A DNA stretch of 23,586 nucleotides, from the NCBI GenBank assembly GCA_964626385.1, contig CAZVEO010000031.1, positions 1 to 23,586 on the forward strand, read 5' to 3'. Positions 1-6,897 of the stretch are shown piece after piece. Each line of letters opens with the position of its first letter. The first letter of the stretch is position 1. Made by a program: the position numbers and the translations under genes. Below the pieces are notes generated by a model. It did not search any database. It worked only from the letters and a program-made list of their open reading frames with translations, and had not been told where the DNA came from. This DNA is from Scybalousia_A sp964626385. GTDB taxonomy: Bacteria; Bacteroidota; Bacteroidia; Bacteroidales; P3.

Positions 1-29
1 CCCAAAAAGCCTACGAATACGAATTCCTA

Positions 30-122
30 CAGCCTGAGGCTGTTCTATAAGGGCAAAGCCTATGCACTATAAATACACCCTGTGGGTGTAACTCACAACA
101 ACCTATGCTAACTTATCAAAAA
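30..122. repeat. Modular palindromic intergenic repeat, left copy
   Basis: Two short perfect palindromes flank a conserved block. CAGCCT-G-AGGCTG lies at 30-42 and TACACCC-TGT-GGGTGTA at 74-90. Between them, 41-59 is identical to the reverse complement of 23532-23550. The second palindrome is followed by TAACTCACAACAACCTAT (89-106), which matches 17 of 18 bases after the palindrome at 14234-14248. CCTATGCTAACTTAT (102-116) recurs exactly, inverted, at 14166-14180. No coding frame fits. This is a member of a dispersed family whose palindromes differ in sequence but stay self-complementary. Its function is unknown; REP-like or RNA-hairpin roles are inference. Confidence 0.75.
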
Positions 123-158
123 AACAAGATACTTTTTTCTTAATTCTCAAATAATTAC

Positions 159-166
159 TACCTTTG
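159..166 (+). promoter_or_regulatory. Candidate Bacteroidetes -7 promoter box for the leader RNA
   Basis: TACCTTTG matches the Bacteroidetes sigma-ABfr -7 consensus TAnnTTTG. The -33 region (about 133-141) is only a T-rich tract with no clear TTG. Transcription would begin near 172-174, at the edge of an inverted repeat with 9-bp arms (171-179 and 186-194) that could be an operator or the first RNA hairpin. I see no other promoter-like box between here and the methyltransferase start at 418, so this may drive both the structured RNA and the restriction-modification genes. Confidence 0.55.
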
Positions 167-172
167 CAAACA

Positions 173-363
173 AATAAACAATAGTGTTTATTTGAATTAT
201 AGCGTTTGCTATTTGTTCTAATTCACGTTGAAACCTGAGAAATTTCAAATTGTAAGAATAGAAGAAGAAAGTACAAATATCCCGCATTATAAGTGGGTAA
301 ATTTGTCTTCTTCTTGGTAATCTCAGGACCACAACGTGAGCAAGTTTGCCCACGTTGTTTTTT
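173..363 (+). ncRNA. Structured leader RNA or free small RNA (6S-like rod or attenuator)
   Basis: By eye the transcript folds as a long rod. The closing stem is 222-230 with 332-340, then 234-240 (CCTGAGA) with 321-327 (TCTCAGG). A large asymmetric bubble follows (241-259 against 316-320). Next are 260-268 (AGAAGAAGA) with 306-314, 274-278 with 301-305, and an apical hairpin 281-285 with 293-297. A further small hairpin, 199-203 with 208-212, lies 5' of the rod. A -7 box precedes it and an intrinsic terminator ends it. Length and rod-with-bubble shape recall 6S RNA, including the Bacteroidales-1 class, but I cannot confirm membership. The closing stem shares its 3' arm with the terminator, which also fits a cis-acting attenuator for the genes starting at 418. 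The structure is well supported; the identity is not. Confidence 0.6.
331..363 (+). terminator. Intrinsic terminator 5' of the restriction-modification genes
   Basis: ACAACGTG (331-338) pairs perfectly with CACGTTGT (351-358). After one mismatch, GCAA (340-343) pairs with TTGC (346-349). Six T follow from 358 to 363. The 5' arm (332-338) is also fully complementary to 224-230, so the terminator and the upstream closing stem exclude each other. It lies 55 bp before the methyltransferase start and either ends a free small RNA or gates transcription into that gene. Confidence 0.8.
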
Positions 364-385
364 AGTCCTATAAGATTAAACAAGA

Positions 386-423
386 TGGCATAACGCAAGA
401 AGAAAATAAAAAGTGTTATGCCA
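386..423 (+). promoter_or_regulatory. Hairpin sequestering the methyltransferase start codon
   Basis: GGCATAAC (387-394) is the exact reverse complement of GTTATGCC (415-422). Flanking pairs T386-A423, G395-U414 and C396-G413 extend the stem to 11 bp. The start codon of the downstream gene (418-420) sits inside the 3' arm, and the purine-rich run that would precede a start lies in the loop. In mRNA this fold would hide the AUG; as DNA it could instead be a dyad operator. A minimal ATG-GCA-TAA frame at 385-393 is probably chance. Confidence 0.6.
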
Positions 424-1842
424 AACAAAAAGCAGATAAAACAGCAAGGACAGATTTATACTCCAAACTATTTGGTAAAAATTATTTTGGATAGTGGAGA
501 ATATAACAATTATCAAATATTACAAAAGCACGTTATAGACAACAGTTGCGGAGATGGTGCTTTTCTATGTGAGATTGTAAAAAGATATTGCGATACATTT
601 CTTTCCATAAGTAATGATTTATCTATATTGCAAAAAGAATTGGAGATCTATGTGCATGGAATAGAAATTCAAAAACAAGAGTACGATAAAACCATTTCAA
701 ACCTTAATGACGTAGTAAAAAAATATAATCTCAATAATATAAACTGGGATATTATTAATTCTAATGCTTTAAGTACAACGAAATACAACAATAAAATGGA
801 TTTTGTTTTTGGCAATCCTCCATACGTTAGAATACATAACCTAAAAGAGAATTATAAATCTGTTAAAAAATTTCTTTTTGCAGATAAAGGAATGACCGAT
901 TTGTATATAGTATTTTTTGAAATAGGTTTTAATATGCTAAAAAATAATGGAAAAATGTGCATTATTACTCCAAGCTCTTGGCTAAATAGTAAAGCAGGAC
1001 AAACTCTTCGAAAGTATATAGGTGATAATAAAAACCTTTACAAAGTAATAGATTTAGAACATTTTCAAGCCTTTGAAGCAACAACATACTCATTAATTTC
1101 TTGTTTTCAAAAAAACACCACTTCCGATTACGTAAGTTATCATACCTTTAATGAACAAAATTTATTTATTGATTTTAAAGACAATTTGCTTATAAAAGAT
1201 TTTATAATAAATAATGAGTTTTATTTCTTACAAAGCAAAGAGTTGGAACTGCTTCGTAAAATAAAAACAAACAGAAATTTAAAGTATGTGGAAGTAAAAA
1301 ATGGTTTTGCCACCTTAAATGATAAAGTTTTTATTGGTGATTTTGATTTTAAAGAATGTACCATACCTGTTTTAAAAGCATCCACAGGAAAGTGGAGTAA
1401 AATCATTTTTCCATACGATACCAATGGCACCCCGCTATCTCCTATGGCTTTTAAGCAATTTGGCAACTCCTACAATCATTTACTAAAACACAAAAACGAA
1501 TTATCCAAACACAGAGATATTTCAAAGGAAAACTTCTGGTATTTATTTGGTCGTACTCAAGCAATAAAAGACGTATTCAAAAACAAATATGCTATAAATA
1601 CTATAATTAAAAACATTAACAGCATAAAATTAGAAGAAGTTCAAGAGGGCAAAGGAGTATATAGCGGTATGTATATTCTTACGAAAGCAAGTTTTGAAAC
1701 AATCAGAAAAATAATTTTATCAGAAAACTTCATTAACTACATAAAATCATTAAGAAAATATAAAAGTGGAGGTTATTATACCTTTTCTTCAAAAGATTTA
1801 GAATTGTATTTAAACTATATATTAGGACAACAAAATGAATAA
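418..1842 (+). CDS. Type II N6-adenine DNA methyltransferase (Eco57I/TaqI-like)
   Basis: It transfers a methyl group from S-adenosylmethionine to adenine N6 in a recognition site, protecting host DNA from the adjacent nuclease. Visible motifs are motif X, QIYTP (residues 12-16); the SAM-binding motif I, around VIDNSCGDGAFL (39-50); the catalytic NPPY (133-136); and IITPSSWL (182-189). This order is that of gamma-class N6 methylases. The C-terminal part, roughly residues 280-470, is the probable target-recognition domain and is unlike anything I can name, so the recognition site is unknown. The length of 474 residues suits a stand-alone type II enzyme. It overlaps the next gene by 8 bp (ATGAATAA), implying translational coupling. 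The coding sequence looks more A-rich than the flanking housekeeping genes, consistent with horizontal transfer; this was not measured. A hairpin covers its start codon. Confidence 0.9.
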   Translation: MPNKKQIKQQGQIYTPNYLVKIILDSGEYNNYQILQKHVIDNSCGDGAFLCEIVKRYCDTFLSISNDLSILQKELEIYVHGIEIQKQEYDKTISNLNDVVKKYNLNNINWDIINSNALSTTKYNNKMDFVFGNPPYVRIHNLKENYKSVKKFLFADKGMTDLYIVFFEIGFNMLKNNGKMCIITPSSWLNSKAGQTLRKYIGDNKNLYKVIDLEHFQAFEATTYSLISCFQKNTTSDYVSYHTFNEQNLFIDFKDNLLIKDFIINNEFYFLQSKELELLRKIKTNRNLKYVEVKNGFATLNDKVFIGDFDFKECTIPVLKASTGKWSKIIFPYDTNGTPLSPMAFKQFGNSYNHLLKHKNELSKHRDISKENFWYLFGRTQAIKDVFKNKYAINTIIKNINSIKLEEVQEGKGVYSGMYILTKASFETIRKIILSENFINYIKSLRKYKSGGYYTFSSKDLELYLNYILGQQNE

Positions 1843-2548
1843 TAAAGATTTTTTACAAGTTATAGCCTCTTCTTTTAATCAATTTCTTTCAACAGGCTCC
1901 CGTTCTAATGAAAAATTAAAAGTACTGCACGGAGCAATTGCAAAAGATATTTTAAATAGATTAAATGATAATCGTTATTCTATTTTGTCCTTAGGAATAG
2001 ACTCTGGTAAAGAGGGCAATATTACAGGACGATATATAGATAAAAAAGTAGATATAACAATAATGAAAAATAATGAAATCGTTGCTGGTATAGGAGTAAA
2101 ATTTGTTATGCAAAACTATTCTCAAAACTCAAATAATTATTTTGAGAATATGCTTGGAGAAACTGCAAATATAAGAAGCAAAAACATTCCGTACTTTCAG
2201 ATATTTATAATACCTGATAAAATACCATATTATGATAATAATGGAATTATAAAAAAATGGGAAGAATTTTCACAACACAATATAAAAAAATATCTAATTC
2301 TTTCAAAAGATAATATTGCAACTTCTATCCATACACCAACAAAAACTCTTTTGTTTGTTATTCATTTACCAACCATAAACAAAAATGTACTCACAAAACA
2401 AGATTATATAAATTATTATCAATCACAGTTAAATATACTTATAACCACAACAAACAATAAGTATGACGATTTTTCATCTGCAGTTATTTTTAATGACTAT
2501 GAATGTTTTATAAATAAAGTTATTCTCTATTTAAAATTTATAGATTAA
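1835..2548 (+). CDS. Probable type II restriction endonuclease
   Basis: The 237-residue protein is encoded in an 8-bp overlap with the adenine methyltransferase, the usual arrangement of a restriction-modification pair. A PD-(D/E)xK-like core is suggested by VDITI with D73, followed by GIGVKF with K89. The position normally holding the E of ExK is glycine (G87). The downstream segment ENMLGE (104-109), rich in conserved-looking N, Y and E, could supply the missing acidic residue. There is no signal peptide and no second domain. The assignment rests mainly on gene context plus this weak core motif; I do not recognise a named enzyme or recognition site. Coding base composition resembles the methyltransferase, so the two probably arrived together. 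It could instead be a degenerate or non-catalytic partner. Confidence 0.7.
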   Translation: MNNKDFLQVIASSFNQFLSTGSRSNEKLKVLHGAIAKDILNRLNDNRYSILSLGIDSGKEGNITGRYIDKKVDITIMKNNEIVAGIGVKFVMQNYSQNSNNYFENMLGETANIRSKNIPYFQIFIIPDKIPYYDNNGIIKKWEEFSQHNIKKYLILSKDNIATSIHTPTKTLLFVIHLPTINKNVLTKQDYINYYQSQLNILITTTNNKYDDFSSAVIFNDYECFINKVILYLKFID

Positions 2549-2582
2549 AATCTATATCTATCCCTAATTATAAAATATAGAC

Positions 2583-2616
2583 TTGTAGAATTCAAAGTTT
2601 TTGTTGAGTTCTACAA
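2583..2616 (+). terminator. Hairpin after the restriction-modification operon, possible terminator
   Basis: TTGTAGAATTCAA (2583-2595) pairs with TTGAGTTCTACAA (2604-2616), 13 bp with one G-U pair and an 8-nt loop, starting 35 bp after the endonuclease stop. The following sequence is T-rich but lacks a clean U-run, so termination is likely rather than certain. Confidence 0.45.
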
Positions 2617-2912
2617 ATTTATTGAGTGTTTTGTTTATTTTGTCATTAAGTTGTAGGTATAATAAAACGTTTTTTGTTTATTTATTTTCTGCCATTGTGT
2701 TTGTAACGGCTTTGTCCATAAAGGATATCTTGTGGATACTTGCTTTATCAAAACCTTAAATAACTTATCACCTTCCCCATTCTAACTTATTGTAACTCCG
2801 TACTAACTCATTATACATTTGTTAACACTAAATAAACCAACTACGCTAACTTATAAAAACCATATAAATATTCTTGTTGAAGCAATATAGAAAGGTTTGT
2901 ATTTTTATGTTG
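2617..2912. other. Intergenic region between convergent operons, no gene seen
   Basis: AT-rich, with no credible coding frame on either strand. The only recognisable item is CTACGCTAACTTAT (2841-2854), a diverged copy of the repeat tail at 102-116, set in a tract rich in aacttat-like words (about 2758-2860). This looks like a decayed copy of the modular intergenic repeat without its palindromes. I see no terminator for the minus-strand gene ending at 2913. Confidence 0.5.
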
Positions 2913-5750
2913 TTATTTTATAATAATTTCATCTATAAATAGCCAAGATTTTTCACCAGCAGACAAATGCCAAGAAGGATTGACCATTCTATTATAGGCT
3001 TTCATTTTTATGTATTTTGTATTCATAGGTTTGGAAGTAAAAAATGTATGAGTAAGTATAGTCTCATCTTTCTCATCAATAGGGTTGTTTATAGTTTCAA
3101 ACAAAGTAAAGTTTTTGCCTTCATCAGAAATATAATACTCCACTTTAAGAGGCATAAAAATCCATGACCTTGTATCTTGTGCAAAATTACCTCCCACTTG
3201 TTTTACTTCTTGTTTTTCTCCCAGATCTATTATAACCTCCACATTTTCTCCCTGATAACCTTGAAAAGCTCCGAGTTTCCAATTATTTCCTCCACGTCTC
3301 AAATCTATCAAAGCCTCATTTCCTCCTCCTGTATATTGTGAGGAATAAGGGGTAAGTAATTTAATGCTTCGATTCTTTGGTCTTTGCAAAATATTGACTT
3401 CGAAAACAATATCGTTCTTGGTATCATATTTTTCAAATACTTGCTCTATTTCAAGACTTGAAGTGATTGTTTGTTTTTTATCTGTTACTTCTTTACCTTC
3501 ATTGGAAAGGTGCTTGAATGTAACTTGTAACTTATCTGTAAAAGTTCCTGTTCCGTTGTATTCCAAATAAGGTAAAATTTGTATTTTTTCCTCTATGGCT
3601 TGATAAGGACGAGATTCTTTTGCTTTGCCAAAGTTTTTATTTGGCTTACTGCTCATATCAAAGTAAAGTTCACCACCTTCCATTATATCTTGGTGAGAAA
3701 TATAAGTTTTGTTGTATTCTTTACTATTAAGTTTTAAACCTTTGACATAGAAAGTACTTTTGCCTTGTTTACTGTTTATTACAAAAGTTTTGCCGTTAGG
3801 CAAATGTATTGTTGCTCTATCAAATAAAGGAGAACCTATTATGTATTGCGAAGCAACTGGACACACGGGATAAAAGCCCAAAGCACTCATAACATACCAA
3901 GCCGCCATTTGTCCGCAATCATCATTACCGCATACACCATCGGGCTTGTCAGAATAAAGAGTTGTCAGTATTTGATGGACAAATTTTTGAGTTTTATAAG
4001 GTTGTCCAATATAGTTATATAAATAGGCAGTGTGTTGAGAAGGCTCGTTGCCATGAGCATACTGCCCAATCAAACCAGTTACATCCACTTGGTCCCTACC
4101 CGTTGTCTTTTCTTTAGAATTAAAACATTGGTCAAGTTTTTTAGCAAATTTATCATCTCCTCCCATCATATCTATCAAAGTATTTACGTCTTGTGGAGCG
4201 TAAAAAGTGTAGTGCCAACCATTACCCTCTGTATAATTGATATCTACTTGTTTTGGGTCAAAATTTGGTAAAAATCTCCCGTTTTCTTTTGGTTGTATAA
4301 AAGTATTCTGTGGGTTGAAAAGATTTTTATAATATTGTGCTTTTCTAATGTATTCGTTATAAATATCTTGCTTGCCCATTTTTTGAGCAACAAGAGCAAT
4401 GCAATACATATTGTAAGCATATTCAACAGTCTTTGATACGCTTTCGTGTTCTTGTTCGGAAGATATATAGGCGTTCTCGTTAAAAAATTTTAAACCACGC
4501 TCATCCTGATTAACTGTTGCTATCATAGACTGAAGAAAAATTTCGTCAGCAGGTACGATATCTTTTAGAATCCATTCAGCAAGGACGCTGACTCCATGGG
4601 CTCCTATCATACAATAAGTTTCCCAAGAATGCAATTCCCACATAGGTAATTCCCCCATTTGCAAATACATGTCTTTGAAAGTTTTTGCAAAATCTTTACA
4701 AATTTCTGGATTGATTATTGTCATAAGAGGATTAAGCGTACGATAAGTATCCCAAAGAGAAAAAGTTGTATATCTGTTATAGTCTTTTGCAACAAAAATA
4801 TTATTTGCTTCTCTTTCACCTTCTATTTTTTCTCTGTGCATTCCTCTATATTTTCCGTCTATATCAGAATACAAAGTTGGAGAAATCATACAATGATAAA
4901 GGGAGGTATAGAAGGTTCTTTGCTGTTGCTCGGTACCTCCCTCTATTTCAATAATGCCCAAAGCAGAATTCCAAAGACGTTGATTTTCTTTGAAAGCCTC
5001 ATCAAAATTATATTCTTCGGAATTAAGATTTTTTAATGCTCCTATGTAATTAACAGAAGAGAGCGAAACCTTTGCTTCCAAATCGGAAGAAGAAAAATTT
5101 AAATATAATTTGCCTGTTTCTTTATTAAGATTGTGTTCAATTATAGGAGTGCTAAATTTTGCTGCAAAATACACTTTTTGCTCTTCAGCCCAAGATTTGG
5201 AATTACGATAGCCTACAACGGTATATTTATCAATTATTTCTACATTCCATTCCAATGTTTTATCTCTGTGTAACATATCTATTACAATAGCAAAATTTTC
5301 AGACTCTTTGGGAAATTTATATTTGTGATAACCAAGTCTTTGAGTTGCTGTAAAAGTACAAGTAATTCCATTTTGTAATTCAACAGAGTAGTAACCCGCA
5401 AAAGCCTTTTCTTTTTGATGAGAAAAAGCGGAACGAAAATCATTTTCATTTTTTTCCTTTGTTGTCGGAATAAAAAGTATATCGCACAAATCTTCGCAAC
5501 CTGTACCACTAAGATGAGTATGGGAAAAACCATAAATCATACTATCCGAATAATGATAGCCAGAACATCCGTCCCAACCTCCAAGACGAGTATCGGGTGA
5601 TAATTGCACCATACCAAAAGGAGCAATAACTCCTGGATAGGTATGACCATGAGCATCAGTACCTACAAAGGGATTTACTTTTTCTGTATATTGAGCAAAA
5701 TTTGTAAAATATGCTAATATCACAAAGATAAATAAGAAGTTACGTTTCAT
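2913..5750 (-). CDS. Secreted GH92 alpha-mannosidase
   Basis: It is predicted to be a calcium-dependent exo-alpha-mannosidase trimming mannose from glycans such as N-glycans. A signal peptide spans about residues 1-19 (MKRNFLFIFVILAYFTNFAQ). The N-terminal beta domain begins with NPFVGTDAHGHTYPG and the FGMVQLSPDTR and SGYHYSD segments typical of GH92. The catalytic region contains EGNGWHYTF, the NEP motif with the presumed general acid E569, and the GNDDCGQMAAWYVMSALGFYP signature with its acidic cluster. After the GH92 core, the last 150-200 residues, including IDLGEKQEVKQVGGNF, look like a discoidin (F5/8 type C) carbohydrate-binding module. Linkage preference cannot be read from sequence. 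It is the last gene of a minus-strand cluster, 26 bp after the DUF4340-like gene, with no clear promoter of its own. No T9SS tail is present. Confidence 0.93.
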   Translation of the reverse strand: MKRNFLFIFVILAYFTNFAQYTEKVNPFVGTDAHGHTYPGVIAPFGMVQLSPDTRLGGWDGCSGYHYSDSMIYGFSHTHLSGTGCEDLCDILFIPTTKEKNENDFRSAFSHQKEKAFAGYYSVELQNGITCTFTATQRLGYHKYKFPKESENFAIVIDMLHRDKTLEWNVEIIDKYTVVGYRNSKSWAEEQKVYFAAKFSTPIIEHNLNKETGKLYLNFSSSDLEAKVSLSSVNYIGALKNLNSEEYNFDEAFKENQRLWNSALGIIEIEGGTEQQQRTFYTSLYHCMISPTLYSDIDGKYRGMHREKIEGEREANNIFVAKDYNRYTTFSLWDTYRTLNPLMTIINPEICKDFAKTFKDMYLQMGELPMWELHSWETYCMIGAHGVSVLAEWILKDIVPADEIFLQSMIATVNQDERGLKFFNENAYISSEQEHESVSKTVEYAYNMYCIALVAQKMGKQDIYNEYIRKAQYYKNLFNPQNTFIQPKENGRFLPNFDPKQVDINYTEGNGWHYTFYAPQDVNTLIDMMGGDDKFAKKLDQCFNSKEKTTGRDQVDVTGLIGQYAHGNEPSQHTAYLYNYIGQPYKTQKFVHQILTTLYSDKPDGVCGNDDCGQMAAWYVMSALGFYPVCPVASQYIIGSPLFDRATIHLPNGKTFVINSKQGKSTFYVKGLKLNSKEYNKTYISHQDIMEGGELYFDMSSKPNKNFGKAKESRPYQAIEEKIQILPYLEYNGTGTFTDKLQVTFKHLSNEGKEVTDKKQTITSSLEIEQVFEKYDTKNDIVFEVNILQRPKNRSIKLLTPYSSQYTGGGNEALIDLRRGGNNWKLGAFQGYQGENVEVIIDLGEKQEVKQVGGNFAQDTRSWIFMPLKVEYYISDEGKNFTLFETINNPIDEKDETILTHTFFTSKPMNTKYIKMKAYNRMVNPSWHLSAGEKSWLFIDEIIIK

Positions 5751-5776
5751 AATATTGTTTTTTTACTTATTGTTTG

Positions 5777-6880
5777 CTATTGAATATTGTTTTTTATAAA
5801 ATAACTTGCCGGTTGAAGCACATTGTCCAAAGTAAAGTATTGCATGATAAGAGTGTCTTTAGTTTTAGAAGTAAGAGCATAGCAACGATTTATATCAGAC
5901 ATTGAAATAATAAAGCCTTGTTTAGAGTCACTTATCTCAATCTCATCATCTCCCGGTTTTAAGTAAATGGTCATTGTTTCTTTTTTCCCTTTCTGGTTAT
6001 CTATACTTATAACATATAAAGGAATGTGATTAAATATTGTGTCTTGTTCTTCTTTGCTTATATTTTTGGCAATGGATTCATAGTTCATATTTACAAAAGA
6101 AGACAACAGAGCCACCACTCTTGCAGTGTCAAAATTATTTATTTGCTTGCCATTGTAGTCCAAAAAATCAAAACCTTTGCCATTGTTTAACAAAGAAAAA
6201 GATTGAGACTTTTGATTGGGAATATCTATTGTAAGTCGTTTAATTTCACTTTGTTTGTAACGAAATATATTATGAGATTTCCAATCGTCAGCATTTGCAG
6301 AAAAACGAGCCGATATGTATCCTCTAAAAATAGGCAAATACATAACATTCGGTATTTTTTCTCCCTTTTTTAACATATATGTACCCAAACGGTCTTGAGT
6401 TTCACTACCAACAAAATAAGTTTCGCTCAAATGAGTACGCTTAAACAATCGTATAAAACCCAAGTTTATAAGATAATCTTCGGTATAAATACTTGTTGTT
6501 TTGCCATTTGTTGCTAAAGATTTAACTACGTTATTTATTGCAGCATTGGGTACAGCTTCTTTGATTCTCATATTGGACAAGACCTCCAAAAATCCCTCCA
6601 TTGTTATTTGATTACACTCATAGTCCTTATTTACTGTCCAAAGAGAATCATGTTGTTTTTCCAACACGACACTATTGCCCAACTTATCTTCTATAACTAT
6701 TTTGACCACCGAGTCAATGTTTTTTATATGGTAATTTTGTTCTATGGTAGAAGATTTGGAGTTGTTTATCCAAACTATACTGACTACACCAACAAGCACA
6801 ATAAAGATGATAAGTCCAAAAATGTTTCTTTGTTTTCTGTTCTTAGGTTTTATTTTGTTAAATAACTGTTTAAGATTCAT
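5777..6880 (-). CDS. DUF4340-like membrane-anchored protein
   Basis: This 367-residue protein has a short basic N-terminus, one transmembrane helix at about residues 20-40 (IFGLIIFIVLVGVVSIVWI), and a long extracytoplasmic part made of beta-rich repeats. The pattern of VVLEKQHDSLWTVN near residue 72 and repeated strand-turn units fits DUF4340 proteins, which usually sit next to GldG-type ABC auxiliary genes. Its start lies 17 bp after the GldFG stop, so the two are surely cotranscribed. A role as an accessory subunit of that ABC-2 system is inferred from family and position; no catalytic motif is visible. Confidence 0.75.
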   Translation of the reverse strand: MNLKQLFNKIKPKNRKQRNIFGLIIFIVLVGVVSIVWINNSKSSTIEQNYHIKNIDSVVKIVIEDKLGNSVVLEKQHDSLWTVNKDYECNQITMEGFLEVLSNMRIKEAVPNAAINNVVKSLATNGKTTSIYTEDYLINLGFIRLFKRTHLSETYFVGSETQDRLGTYMLKKGEKIPNVMYLPIFRGYISARFSANADDWKSHNIFRYKQSEIKRLTIDIPNQKSQSFSLLNNGKGFDFLDYNGKQINNFDTARVVALLSSFVNMNYESIAKNISKEEQDTIFNHIPLYVISIDNQKGKKETMTIYLKPGDDEIEISDSKQGFIISMSDINRCYALTSKTKDTLIMQYFTLDNVLQPASYFIKNNIQ

Positions 6881-6897
6881 AAAATATTACTATTCTT

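Noticed and set aside
30..122. CRISPR repeats
   Set aside because: The palindromes vary in sequence, are not regularly spaced, and no cas gene is present.
385..393. ATG-GCA-TAA as a regulatory mini-frame before the methyltransferase
   Set aside because: Two codons inside the hairpin arm are easily produced by chance; no supporting ribosome-binding signal is seen.
147..428. Open frame of 93 codons on the minus strand over the leader region
   Set aside because: It runs antisense to a structured RNA with a promoter and terminator, has a low-complexity hydrophobic and basic composition, and lacks any family resemblance. The pairing arms explain the sequence better.
4659..5036. Open frame of 125 codons antisense to the GH92 gene
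   Set aside because: It overlies conserved GH92 sequence and has a low-complexity aromatic composition with no recognisable family.
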